From Siderastrea radians (Eukaryota; Cnidaria; Anthozoa; Scleractinia; Rhizangiidae), in contig OZ024896.1 of assembly GCA_964017195.1 (NCBI GenBank), positions 31,221,430 to 31,285,429 on the forward strand: 64,000 nt of DNA. Reading direction: 5' to 3'. How positions within the stretch are numbered: position 1 is the stretch's first letter; each line of letters begins with the position of its first letter. Under the pieces are notes generated by a model that saw only the letters and a program-made list of their open reading frames with translations, was not told the DNA's origin and searched no databases. Made by a program: the position numbers and the translations under genes. Of this stretch, positions 12,625-23,479 are shown piece by piece.

Positions 12625-15600
12625 AGTATTTGGCAATACCAAAACATCCCTATTAACATGGAATATTGTGAAGAATATTTACATCTGAGTTCAGTTAAAT
12701 GGAATCACTTCAATGGTTTTCTGTTTGGTCCTTGTAGCTCTGTATGGTGCATTTTTACAGTTTGAAGGGTTTTGCAAATCATTCAACTGTGCGTAAAGAG
12801 AAAAAAACAAGGAAGGAAAACTGCATTTTAAACTGGCCCAGAAATTCCCATCGCTCAGCTTTGAAACCACAAAGGCAAGCTCAGTGGTTAAAGATTTTTC
12901 TCTTACCATTCAATTGTAAATTTGTCAAAAACTTAAGACTTACCTCAAAGGTAAGTATTCTGTGCAATATTTCATGTTAACAGGGACATTTCAATAATAT
13001 CCAGGGCTATACATGACATTTTGAAACTGCATACTACTGGCCACATAGTTTGTGTGGGAAGCCTGTGGACTGTTAAACATACCAAAAGTAAAATTGGGCC
13101 AAGCAATTATATGGGAAAATCTCAGCCCAGTTTGTCAGGATCCCAGCAATGTGATGCCAGAATCCCAGCTAGCCATGCTGAAAGTTTTCCTTGTAAACTG
13201 TGTTTAGTAGGCCAGGGTGACTTGCATCATGTACATGGAATACCAGGCTGAACAGTCATCTTGGCCTGAACCAGCCTGGCTAATCATGGGCCAGCCCAGC
13301 TCATGTAATTGGCCCTGGATATTGGGTTTTCAAAGAAAAGAAATGATATTATTGAAAGTACCAGTTTAGCAAACATCCCTGATTTGCCAAAAAGGTTACC
13401 AGTTCACATGTACTTTTGTGTTTCACCCCTTGCTTGTTTGTCTTCCTGTTGTTGCAGTCTTATCAGCCCTTACTCAAACATTAAACCAGTAACTTTAATA
13501 TGACTTAACACATCACCTGGAAACAGCATCGTCTGAGGGCAATCTTTCGTATATGTAATCGCATGAGGCCGATGAGGATAAAATAATATTCACACAAATT
13601 TTCAGTTTTCACAAAATTGCCTGAGTCATGGAGCAACAAGGGCAATTTGTGAAAACTTTGAAAATACAAGTGAAATTTATCCTTAATTCTATGAGGACTA
13701 CTTTACTTTTCATAACACAGAGAGCAAAATTCTGGGAAAACTTTTCATACACTTTGAAACACAATCAGCTGGCCCCCAGAATAAAAGTACCCGCACGTAA
13801 ACAATTCGCAACACAAGCAGTTTTAACTGTTGTTCAGCACACAGAACAAGAAAGACTGACCATTATGTACATTTTAAGAGATAAATACAATTCTATTTCA
13901 TTGACAAAACACACTAAAGCTCAAACTAAGTCAATTTTATTCACCTGTGTTATGAAGCTTCCTCTCGCTGGAAAAATTATTGACCACATCACTCCAAAGT
14001 TTTCAGTAGTTTTAAAACAAATAACCATTTGCTCTTTCCCATAACACTATATGTTCACCTTTTGGAATTTCTCTTCAAGCTAACACCCAATTCCCATACC
14101 ATTTTTACCAACCAACCCGGTTAAAAGTCAAACTTTGATGCGATCCTTGTGTTGAATAACTCAAAACAGTTTTTCGTTTCAAGACGCCTACAAATTGCAA
14201 TGGTGCGCTTTTGCACTCAGCCAATCAAATGCGAGTAATTTTGGCGCTTGGCCAATCAGGAATTAGTAATTTTGCCCTCGTCCTAAAGAAAATTAAGAAA
14301 AAATGCCCTCTCTCAACCAATCAGCATTCAGTAATTTTGCCCTCTATGTTATAAAAAAGGAAAAAATGATTGTACATGTACATGTTGGGCACATTGCTCC
14401 ATAATGTCAAGTGACACCCTGTAGAGTCACTCCCTCACAACATTTAACATCAATAATTGTATGAACATAGGTGATGTGTAACTGCTGTTGTGTTATATTA
14501 TCAAAGGTTACATGGGATCTTAGTTCTAAAGTAGACCAGCTGACATCGGACTCAAAAACACTAATATTGCATTCTATATCTGGTATTTGACCCTTTGTCA
14601 AGTTTTGAAACTGAAAACATAACACTATAAATGAAGTGTTAAGGCCAGAAACAATTTGATGAATAACTCAGTTGGCTACACAAAATATCTTAACAAGTCC
14701 TATGGATACTTGCAATTATTGATAATTATTATTTTATAGTCATCAAAAACCACCACACATTCTGCTATGTTTGACTTGATCAATAATTTGGAAGCTTGAT
14801 TGTTGTTTTAGTTGTTTCTTAATTACTGAATATAAAATTCCTAGATGTCGGTGAGCTCACATTCAGCCAACCTTGATTGCGCGCTGAACAGTTGAAACAT
14901 GACCATATGTTCACTGATTTCTACATGCAGTTACTTGTACATGTACGTGTTAGTACAGTCATAGACCTTGGTGCAGAGAAACTTTGAAGGAACAAACCTT
15001 TGTTTCATGGCATTTTAAACAATTTTTGTGTAGCTAGTACATGTACTGTACATTTATTCATCAAATTATTCCTGGCCTGTCACTTAATTTGCAACATTAA
15101 ACTTCCATTATTTTAAAAAAATTTTTGAAAGAGCGGTCGTATGGAAAATAACCTTGGGCATGTCACAATGCCGTGGTAGTGAAGCTTGCATGTCTCAGTG
15201 ATCCCAGGAGCTGGCTCCCTGGGGCTTTGGCCCCTGCTATATTCAGCCATGTCCCATTGGTTGAAATTGGAGAGGCTGAACACAGTGCTGCCCCAGGCCC
15301 TCCAGGATGGGTTTAAGTATGGGACCAATCATCCCAGACCCACCCCATAGAAACCAGTCTTGGTCATGAAAACCTGGAACATTCTCATTTTTAGTGTCAT
15401 GGCCTTACAGCTGTATCAGTGCAGCCTTATGATGGCCAGGTGTAGAGTGCAACATTGATATACACTGTAGCTAAGCAATTCTATTTCAATTTGTCTTAAA
15501 GCTGTGTCTACTTTAAACAACCAAACCCATATAAACCTCTATAATTCATGCACTAATTTTTGGCTATGGTGAACACAACACTGGTCAAGCATCACACATT

Positions 15601-17160
15601 CTATACTTCTACTGCTTGTGCCACCTATGGTGTGAATTGGGTCAAGACACAGTTTATTCTGGTTCTTACATAACTTCTTCTACTCTGTACTTGTGTTATG
15701 TACTGATATACACTCTAAATGAGGTTGTCTCCAACCTTCGCATGTAAATTTAACTTGCACTTTCAGAAAATTTGTGTCTTTTTTACACCCATTTGTGTGT
15801 AATTTTTTTTTACATGTGTGTTTCATGCTTGAAGTTGTGTGCAACATGGCATCCTTATACACAGGAAACCCTCATGTAATGCTGCAATTCCTGTGCTCTG
15901 TACTGTACAAAACTTAGATTAAATGCACTTTTATTGTAATTGATACTGTCGTGTAGGATAGTAAGTTTATCTACCATGTGCGTTGCTAACCTTGCTGTTC
16001 ATTTTGGTTTCTGTTGTGCAGTGAACTTTTTACTTTCCCTGTCATGCTATTAAATGACGATTTACCTGAAATATATGATTTTATGAATAGCTTAGGTCTA
16101 TTTTTAATGAATTCTAAAAAATAAGGTTACCCATTGTTCTGTGATGGGAAAAAAAGAAAGTTCTGTGATGGGGTTGAGTCACCAATGTAATTCACATTTA
16201 CCAGTTTTACTGACAAAAGTCTCCACCGTAACTGCACATTTTAACTGTTACCTGGGTCAGTGTCTATAGGAATGATTTGTACTGTAATGGGCAATAGTAT
16301 ATTTTTAATACTATCCTTTCATTCATTCCAACAGATCAGACACATGTTTACATAATCTGACGTGGATCAACAAGTTCAATGCCCATCAAGACAGGCTTAA
16401 AGAAGACCTTATCACCGATCAGAAACACTCCAAGTTATCATAATCACTGTAAATCTCGATAAGTCAGCTATAAACAAAAATCAAATAGGGCAAAAAATTG
16501 CTTTGAAACAATGTCCGTTCTAGAGAGTCCAATGTTTTGCTTTTGGGTGAACTACTTTGTAAAGATTGGAGGAAAAGAATAATCTGTCCTGGGTTTTAAA
16601 CATTGTAGCAATGCCCATAAGCAACAAATGAACTTAAGTGCTTATGTACTCATTATTCATTAGCATCCAAACAAAACAGCTTGTATAGTAGAACTGTAGG
16701 CGCAGGTACTAGTCATCAGATGCTCCGAAAGAGCACCGGTTTCACTAAGTGGTTTTTTTTTGTTTTGTTTTTTTGCTAAGGTGAAACATTTTAACATTCA
16801 TATCACCCAGGGCAGAATTCTCTTTTCTTTGTGCCTCTCAGTTCAGCGAATATGTAGGAAAAGAGAACAGTCCCAATGAAGATGTGTTTAAACGTAAATT
16901 TGAATAAAAGATGTGAAATTGTCATTGGTTGCTTTCTAGTAGTCTCTCCCTGTATAATAAAACTTCGTTGTGAAACCAGCTTTCATTGCAGAACGTATCA
17001 CAATACGTAATGACAAGATAATAGAAATGATTTTAATTGCCCGCAAGACATGAATTTTTTGTTCACTACAGTGCCTTGAAATGCCATGACTGAGTCGGAT
17101 GACGAATCACAACCACTTTTTTCAGGGGATAGGTGGTTGTAAATAATTATCATATAACCC
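12625..17160. other. No gene supported
   Basis: Interior of the 9-kb insertion. The longest frame (13628-14044, 138 codons) has no recognisable domain and an unremarkable composition. Confidence 0.45.
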
Positions 17161-17517
17161 TCACCATCCGTAAAGACTGTTTGAAAAATGCACTCTACTG
17201 AGGGTCGTAAATGTAAAGCGTTTACACGGTTTTCACTAGATCCGTAAAGGTGTGCTTAGAGAACGCGTAAACATTTCCATTCTGGTAACCTTACGGAAAT
17301 CGTAAATTATCGTAAATGAAGGCTTCACGAGTTTTTCCGATATCCGTAAAGACAGCGTTTAAAGTCTCTCTAAGACGTCTTTACGCACTATCGTTTCTAA
17401 TGCGTAAAGACCTACTGAACGGAAATGTAAAGAAGTCCGTAAAGATGCGTTTGCAGGGTCAATACGCTTTCTTTACGTAGTCATTACGGGTGCGTAAATT
17501 CAAGATTTCATGCTGTG

Positions 17518-17800
17518 TAAGATATTCAGCCGTTCAGGTTGAAATATCGCTCTCTGATGGCAACATTACCTTTTACCCTTCTTTGTCGCTTTTGCTACAA
17601 GGAAGCGAAATGCAATTTTGCAGCAAGTATTTTGTTAAAAAGCCCCAGCGATGTAACTTCGAGAAGACGCAGTAGCGGCGAGAACGAAACCTTGTTTTCT
17701 GGCTCATGATAGTTCCACAAACAAACCAAGAAAATGAGGAGACGAACAAATTTTAATGGCATTACTCAAACACAAATGAATTCATAAAAGATTGGAACAT
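17518..17800 (+). repeat. Dispersed repeat, copy 2, right part
   Basis: TAAGATATTCAGCCGTTCAGG onward matches 5040-5343 of copy 1 and 19522-19746 of copy 3. Confidence 0.75.
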
Positions 17801-17804
17801 ATTT

Positions 17805-19746
17805 GAGCTATAGAATTTTACTCTGCGACTAAGGGTCTAAATGGCTCCATTTGAAGATTTCATTTAAAGCTAGTAAGCAGGTTACTCAGAAAAGAGGACG
17901 AAACAAAAACAATACAACGCAAGCCGTCTAAAACTTCTTTTTTCCGATACTACGGTATTAGGAAACAAGTTTGTTCTTACTTCATTCTCTAGTGATTTGG
18001 GTGCAGATCCTGCCCATGTCTTGAATGATTTTGTATTTCAAAATGAAGTTTGTTGAAAACGTTTATTTTGCTCTGCCATCTATGAGCATTGGTACTAAGT
18101 TTTGAACACCGGAGAAAGGGCCTTCTCGCATTATCGCCACTCGTCTCATGAAATCAGTGCAGCGAGAAGTGCGTTTGATTTTAGCAACGTTTCTCCTCAC
18201 TGGTCGAAGACATCTCAAACACAAATATAATACAAGCTTACCACTGCAAATACTGAATTCTCCCTCCTTCTTTTCAATTTGGGTTCTCGGCAAAGGCAGA
18301 ACTGAAAATGATATGATCTGTCAGGTTCTAACAATAAAATCCCCTAATCAGATTAATTAACAAACTTTTTTCTGACAGATGAAAATTTGTCAATAGATGT
18401 TGCATTGGTTTTAGTGCCTAGCGCATTTATATCCAAGTTCAGCTCTCAAATAATTAACTTGCGGAAAAAAATATTTATCAGCCACCTCTGGAGAGCGTAA
18501 AATATATCAAAAAAGTTGTTTTATTTCTAATGAAAACCTATGGCGGAAAATTGTGCAGCCTTATCACAGCTGAGAGATTAAATTCTTTAGAAGCCAAACA
18601 CCTACTTACACCCTTACTTGTCGGAAAAATTCTTATCAGTTTCTGAAAAATGAAGACGGCTGTAACAAAAATATTAGACGTGTTTTCGCCTTTCCCTCTT
18701 GAATTTTTTATTAATATAACTCACACTAAACACATTTGCAAGAGAAAACCAAAAGTCCGAGTAGCTAGGCATTTTTAGATCCTTTAATGTCAAAATAAAA
18801 TTCAATTATTTAAATTTAAAACCTTGCAAGAAAAGGCCTTCTTAAAGGAAGGTTGTTTTTTACAAGCGACTCTTCGAAGACCGATATTGGATGTGGTAAC
18901 TAATTATTCATTTTATTAGATCAGTGTTGTTTTGTTGATATACCAAGCGTAAGATCAGTTGAGGCAGTTGATTTGCGTTTTCAAACACTTGTGAATTAGC
19001 AGTAAAATGTTCCGCCATTTAAGGATCATTCTTTAATGGCAAAAACTTCATCAGTGGCCTTCTTTGCCGGTTTACGGTTTAAGTTTTTAAGCACTTTTCG
19101 CTCGGCAATTCATTTTTGTCAGGTGACAGTTACAATCATAGTTTAATGTGAGCCATTAGATTGTGTTTGGTATCTCTGACTCCGACAATTACATTGCATA
19201 AATTTCTTCAGCTACACTTCTCATCACAGGGGAAGCCCCAGCTTTGTGTCTCTTAACCGTTTTTCTCTAACCCGGCTCAGCTTAGCCTAGGGGTACAAAA
19301 ATATTTCTGGGGTTGCCGATTTACTTGTCTATAGTTCTAACAAAAATACAAAAGCCGGCACAGTTTAGCCATTTGGTGGTCGTCAAATTTGTGGTTGATG
19401 ATTAAAATGTAGGCCATTTAGCGCCCCATGCTTTATCCCAAATATTGTATCCTTCTTGCACAATTACGCGACAAACATTTCTGCTGCAAAACTTCGTATA
19501 GGAACATTTGAGCGTTTCCTGTAAGATATTCACCCATTCAGGTTGAAATATCGCTCTTTGATGGCAACACTACCTGTTGCCCTTCTATGTCACTTTAGCT
19601 ACAAGGAATCGAAATGCAATTTTGTAGCAAGTATTTTGTTAAGAAGCCTCAGTGATGTAACCTTCGGGAAGACGCAGCGGCGACGAGAACAAAAACTTGT
19701 TTTCTGGCTCATGATAGTTACACAAACAAACCAAGAAAATGAGATA
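17805..19746 (+). repeat. Dispersed repeat, copy 3
   Basis: Follows copy 2 directly in the same orientation. 17810-18356 matches 6090-6704, and 18357 onward matches 6705 onward, with several deletions. It ends at CAAACCAAGAAAATGAG. Non-coding. Confidence 0.72.
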
Positions 19747-20249
19747 TTAAAGGGGGTAGGAAGGCCTACACGACTCCTACTTCACGTCTTTGTAAGCCGG
19801 CGTTAGGTAACTAGGTCTTTCGACCAATGTAGCTTCTTGTATTTTTGTAGTGGATTAAGTTTGGAGGTTTTTTTAAATGGAGACTGAATAGAGCCGTTAA
19901 AATTAAGGCGTCGCATTTTAAGGACTGTTGCTGCATACCAGGGTCCAGAGGAGTTAAATTTGTACGCAAGAATTATCCTTCGTACATATTACCTTGTGAA
20001 ATACATAACTTCGTCATTTTGATCAATAAATTCGCCCAATGCAATCTTTGTGAATCCAATTTGAATATGCTGTATTTTTCGATCTCGATCTTTGCGCTCG
20101 CTTAGAGAACGCCATATCGTCCGCCATATTGAAAATTGCTACATTAACCGCAGACCACTCTTCCGCGGTCGCCTATAAACACGTTGCCCGAGATCTCAGT
20201 GAACCTAAGAGCCCACAGCAATATGACCTGCGATAAAAATATACCAGGT
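19747..20249. other. No gene seen
   Basis: Unique-looking host sequence between the dispersed repeat and the host element of the Polinton. Confidence 0.45.
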
Positions 20250-20258
20250 AACGCGAGT

Positions 20259-21008
20259 AAAGGCCCAGTAATACGGACAACAGTTTCGTGCAACTTGTCG
20301 CGCAACAATGTTGCGTGGCAAGTTGAGATTGTTTGTTGCGCGTATTACCACCTTCTCGCGCAACAAATTTTTGTGTTGCAGAAGGTAAAAGCGACATCTA
20401 CTTTCTGCAACATGAAAATTTGTTGCGCGAGAAGGGGTGTGGACAAAACCTGGGCCTGGGCCCATGGGCCAGCCCATGGGCTGCCCTATGGGCTACCCTA
20501 TGGGCTACCTTATGGGCTACCCTATGGGCTACCCTGTGGGCCACCCCCCCCCCCCCCAATTATATTTTTTCAATAAAAATAAAAAGATAGTAAACAGAAG
20601 AAAATAAATTAAAAACTAATTTCTTATTAATTTATCAATTATTGATATTTTAAAAAAGTTGGTGGCTAATTATGTAGTCAAGCAGAAACATAAAACAAAA
20701 CAAAAGATAAGTCACAACCAAACAATGCAATGAATCCGAACTAAGTGTTTCTTCGAGGCCTACTTTTCTCTGTGGAAGTGTATGCCAAACAGCACAGGAA
20801 CACATGCTGCGAATTAGTGAAAGGTGTGTTTTTCAAAAAAATTCAAATATAATACTGTATACCTACCAACTTTTCGGAAGTCAAATGCGTGAGATTTTCA
20901 TATCGATATTAGCCCAATTTTCTAAAAAATTGTGACGACCTTAGCCTGCGTAGCTGGCAGTATTGTCTGCGAAGGTAAGGTTTTGGTGGCGGAGCCGCCA
21001 TGAGCGGC
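20259..21008 (+). repeat. Left arm of the host inverted-repeat element
   Basis: Pairs with 44966-45617. It contains a tandem CCCTATGGGCTA-type array (about 20455-20545), a poly-C stretch at 20548-20558 and an extra ~75 bp (about 20360-20435) absent from the right arm. The inner end has GGCGGAGCCGCC and the palindrome-forming AGCCTGCGTAGCTGGC. Confidence 0.8.
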
Positions 21009-21300
21009 ATCCTGGCTCCGCCGCTCAAACTTTGTGCAAACAATCCCGCCAGCTACGCAGGCTATGACCACCTCCGAACGCTACAGCACCAATGTTCAGA
21101 CAGTTGCCGAAGATTCCCGAAGAGGTTCCGATAATTTCCGAAGATTACTAAATGTCGCAGTACGAAGCTCGAAACCTTGGGGTGATCTTGTAAGCTTCTT
21201 ATTGAGGACACACAAGCAACATTTAGCACTGTTCACAGCTGGACTATGTTGTTTGGAAAGTGAACTCCATTTTTCACACAATTGTGAGTCAGGAGTGAGA
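21009..21300. other. Interior of the host element, left of the Polinton
   Basis: Includes GCCAGCTACGCAGGCT (21048-21063), the inverted partner of 20943-20958, so 20943-21063 can form a hairpin. A 90-codon plus frame at 21034-21306 is not recognisable. Confidence 0.5.
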
Positions 21301-21306
21301 AATTAA
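21301..21306. repeat. Target-site duplication AATTAA, left copy
   Basis: AATTAA abuts the AG terminus of the element, and the same hexamer follows the CT terminus at 44145-44150. A 6-bp duplication is the expected Polinton integrase product. Confidence 0.93.
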
Positions 21307-21633
21307 AGTAGTAAATGGCGCTCATCTGGACACTAATCCTGGCTTCTGATTGGTCGAGTGACGTCATGACCAGAAGTGGGATGGGAAACCGCTGACCAGT
21401 TGGAAAAAGGGATCGTGGGCTCAAGCAACCGGAAGTGACGTGTTTTTGAATGGGAAACCGCTGACTAGTATAAAAAAGGGGATGGTGGGCTCATGGAACC
21501 GGAAGTCACGTGTTTTGGAAAGGAAAACCGCTGGCGAGTTTGAAAATAGGATCGTGGGCTCATGTTGGGGTAAAACCGCGGAGAAAACGCGGGCTCAAAG
21601 TCCAAAGTCCAATTTCTGCAACGGGGGTGACCC
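21307..21633 (+). repeat. Polinton left terminal inverted repeat
   Basis: Matches the reverse complement of 43818-44144. By eye the only difference is one base near the inner edge (21629), after which similarity stops. The outer part holds an inverted CCAAT box (21349-21353) and a palindromic CRE-type site TGACGTCA (21359-21366). The inner part holds about 2.6 copies of a 69-70-bp direct repeat. The ends are expected to be the origins for protein-primed replication and the substrate of the integrase. Confidence 0.96.
21383..21563 (+). repeat. 69-70-bp tandem repeats inside the TIR with ETS/CRE-like sites
   Basis: Repeat units start near 21383, 21452 and 21522 with the core GGAAACCGCTG. The third unit is cut short. 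Two units carry ACCGGAAGT (21428-21436 and 21498-21506), a perfect ETS-type site. It is followed at once by GACGTG in the first case and CACGTG in the second. The same array occurs inverted at 43888-44068. These could be promoter or enhancer modules for genes near both ends; that role is inferred. Confidence 0.8.
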
Positions 21634-21697
21634 ATATATGGCCCATAGATGGATTTGACATGGTTTTGATATGGCACAAGTCCAATTCAAGCAGAGG

Positions 21698-21705
21698 TAT
21701 AAAAG
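21698..21705 (+). promoter_or_regulatory. TATA box of first capsid-type gene
   Basis: TATAAAAG lies 38 nt before the ATG at 21736, in the context GGTATAAAAG shared with other promoters of the element. Confidence 0.7.
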
Positions 21706-21735
21706 GGTAAACCCTAAGGTGAGGGAGTAGTGACG

Positions 21736-22788
21736 ATGAGTTTTTACATCACTCTGCTCAGTGATCAAGCACAAGGCACGGGGCAAAAATTTACGGCGCG
21801 ACTGCCTCGTTCCCATTATTTGGTGGAAGATGATTGGGAAGCAGCGTTGGTACATATTTCCCACCCGGGGTTTAATCAATCCTTGGAAGATCAAAGCAAG
21901 GAGAATTGGACGCAAGAGGATAGTCAAAAACATTGGATGAAAACAGATGTTAGATACATCCCAAAAGGTGCGGATGGAACGGCCCCCCTTCAAGTCACCA
22001 AACAAATCCATTTACCGCCCGGGTATTACCACAATTTGAAAGAAGCCTGGATTGCCATTGGGTACGAAATAGAAAAACAACACATGGACGTCATGATGGA
22101 TATAGCCAAAATGGATGTGGACGATCAAGCCAAACGCAAACAACTCGCGGCTCTCAACCTGGCTCAACCCTATGTGAAAATCACCAATACGAGCGTCGCC
22201 CCCGAATTAGATTCGTTGTATGTACTCATACCGGCCAATATGGAATTTGAAATGGAATGGAAATTCGCTGGCCTGATGGGATTGGTGAAAGATGGAACGC
22301 CCACGGAACGCGTGGTCCAAGAAAAGAATTATCTGGTGAAACATATCGTGGATTACAACGATCGCCATAAATGGTCACCAACCACCGGTCCTGCCAACAA
22401 ATATCCACCTTTTGGTCATGTCTCCGTCAGCTTTACCCACCCCGATTTCGAGTATGAGTTGTTCTTGGGTCCGAATCTGAGTCGACAACCCTTTCCCAGT
22501 ACGCCGACGGTCAAACCGCAACAAGGACAACAACAATTGATGATTTACACGGACTTGGTGGCACCGAGCATTGTGGGAAATCAACAAAAAGGGTTTTTAC
22601 GTACCTTGGATGCGGGCAATACCGACCATCAATTTGATACGACGCAACGGATGTATTTTCCTCTAGGCAAGACCATCTTTGACAGCATTGAGATAGACAT
22701 TCAAACAGCGAATGGACAGCCGGCTCCGTTTAAACAAGGCAGAACTATCATTACCCTTCAACTCTCCAGAAAAAGTCAACGGACATGA
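21736..22788 (+). CDS. Capsid-associated protein, penton-like paralogue A
   Basis: A 350-aa protein. The ATG at 21736 follows a TATA box; the frame can be read from a GTG two codons earlier, but the ATG is preferred. It opens with MSFYITL and ends with a segment of the form F.SIEI.I....G.P.PF..G...ITLQL. Both ends match the pattern of the proteins at 27614 and 28672, so the three are paralogues. This family, with an SFY.TLP start, a WEVGL-type motif and a TLHF-type end, is widespread in animal Polintons and is thought to be structural; a penton or minor-capsid role is my inference. This copy is the most divergent and sits apart from the other two next to the left TIR. An AATAAA follows at 22910-22915. 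Confidence 0.75.
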   Translation: MSFYITLLSDQAQGTGQKFTARLPRSHYLVEDDWEAALVHISHPGFNQSLEDQSKENWTQEDSQKHWMKTDVRYIPKGADGTAPLQVTKQIHLPPGYYHNLKEAWIAIGYEIEKQHMDVMMDIAKMDVDDQAKRKQLAALNLAQPYVKITNTSVAPELDSLYVLIPANMEFEMEWKFAGLMGLVKDGTPTERVVQEKNYLVKHIVDYNDRHKWSPTTGPANKYPPFGHVSVSFTHPDFEYELFLGPNLSRQPFPSTPTVKPQQGQQQLMIYTDLVAPSIVGNQQKGFLRTLDAGNTDHQFDTTQRMYFPLGKTIFDSIEIDIQTANGQPAPFKQGRTIITLQLSRKSQRT

Positions 22789-22909
22789 CGTGGTTGTTTG
22801 TTTATACAGAAAGCGAATCATTAATTAAATCCTGGAGCACGTGGGACCTAGCCCGGTTAGCTCCAGAACAGGCTAACTACTTAGATTGCTTTTTTGAAAA
22901 GAGATGAGG

Positions 22910-22915
22910 AATAAA
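22910..22915 (+). terminator. Polyadenylation signal after paralogue A
   Basis: AATAAA about 120 nt after the stop codon of the gene ending at 22788. Confidence 0.5.
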
Positions 22916-23127
22916 ATGGCTTACCGCTATCCGTGGGTGTTGCTTGCTTGACTGCTTGCTTGCTTGCTTGCTTGACTGCTTGCTGGCTTGGGAGTGAAAA
23001 AACGGGGAGTGGAGGCGGTTTTTTATAGAGATCCTCGCAAAGTATTGTGGACCAACTAGGGTGGGGGGACCTCCCTCCTCCCTCCCTAGATAGGCCATCA
23101 GGCTTTGCGGGGAATGATCCCAGAGAC

Positions 23128-23157
23128 TATAAAACAGATCGCACCTCGAGGTGAGTC
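23128..23157 (+). promoter_or_regulatory. TATA plus initiator-like promoter
   Basis: TATAAAA at 23128-23134, with TCATCC placing a start at about 23157. The block from AGACTATAAAACAGATCG through CCTCGAGGTGAGTCATC is almost the same as the minus-strand promoter at 38247-38280. No sizeable ORF follows directly, so this may be a leftover copy or may drive an RNA that reads into the next gene. Confidence 0.6.
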
Positions 23158-23210
23158 ATCCCAAGATGGCCTCTTGTCAGAAAAAGTCAACGAACATGAT
23201 TATGTAGAGA

Positions 23211-23244
23211 ATCAATAAAGATGACAACATCTTTTATTGATCTT
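23211..23244. terminator. Palindromic bidirectional polyadenylation-type hairpin
   Basis: ATCAATAAAGATG and its near-perfect inverted copy CATCTTTTATTGAT face each other across a 4-nt loop. This presents AATAAA on both strands (plus 23214-23219; minus within 23235-23241). It could end transcripts arriving from either side. Function is inferred from the motif and symmetry only. Confidence 0.5.
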
Positions 23245-23397
23245 TCGTATGTGGTTTTTTTATACAGAAACAAAAGGGTCACGTGGGAGGGAATGGGCCA
23301 ATGAGAGAAAGGCCCATCATGCTTTGGGAGGGGAAGAGGTGGGGGGACCCCCCTCCCCCCTCCTTAGATAGACCATGAGGCATTGCGCGGATCGGGG

Positions 23398-23428
23398 TAT
23401 ATAAGTCAAGGGAGGCCACAGGACGTCA
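23398..23428 (+). promoter_or_regulatory. TATA plus initiator promoter of the 174-aa gene
   Basis: TATATAA at 23398-23404 and TCACTCC with its A at 23428, 30 nt downstream. The ATG at 23480 follows. Confidence 0.7.
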
Positions 23429-23479
23429 CTCCTAGCTTTGAGTTCGTGCTGAGTGAAGTTTTGTCTGTTGAGGGAAAAA

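Larger units (their letters stand above)
8518..17517. mobile_element. 9.0-kb insertion with CGTAAA-rich inverted ends
   Basis: The ends are CACAGCATGAAATC (8518-8531) and, inverted, GATTTCATGCTGTG (17504-17517). Subterminal zones (about 8530-9080 and 17165-17505) are packed with CGTAAA/TTTACG words in both orientations. It interrupts copy 2 of the dispersed repeat, whose intact sequence GCTGTAAGATATT is kept in copy 1. TAA is present on both sides (8513-8515, 17518-17520), fitting a 3-bp duplication plus two extra Ts on the left. No transposase is recognisable, so it may be non-autonomous or composite. It contains the element at 10308-12624. Confidence 0.7.
22789..23479. promoter_or_regulatory. 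Left control region with duplicated promoter-like blocks
   Basis: No convincing gene. Two related blocks follow each other. Each begins like the 3' tail of the preceding gene (CAGAAAAAGTCAACG at about 22764 and 23179), runs through a TATACAGAAA stretch and a G/C-rich segment (GGTGGGGGGACC... then TAGATAG.CCAT.AGGC.TTGCG), and ends in a TATA box (23128-23134 and 23398-23404). A GCTTGCTTGACTG microsatellite lies at about 22943-22992. AAAGGGTCACGTGGGAGGG at about 23274-23292 recurs inverted just before PolB. The duplication probably created or copied early promoters. Short ORFs here are low-complexity shadows. Confidence 0.7.

Noticed and set aside
13628..14044. 138-codon plus-strand ORF as a host gene
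   Set aside because: No recognisable domain, no splice or promoter context, AT-rich random-looking composition inside a repeat-derived block.
20173..20590. ORFs with GLPYGLPYG or WATLWATLW repeats
   Set aside because: Translations of the CCCTATGGGCTA tandem array in the arm of the host element.
22877..23098. 73-codon minus-strand ORF with SKQASKQ repeats
   Set aside because: Encoded by the GCTTGCTTGACTG microsatellite in the control region.
23147..23156. CGAG|GTGAGT as a splice donor of an early leader
   Set aside because: It matches a donor consensus and is also present in the minus-strand promoter, but in both places it lies upstream of the start site predicted from the TATA box.
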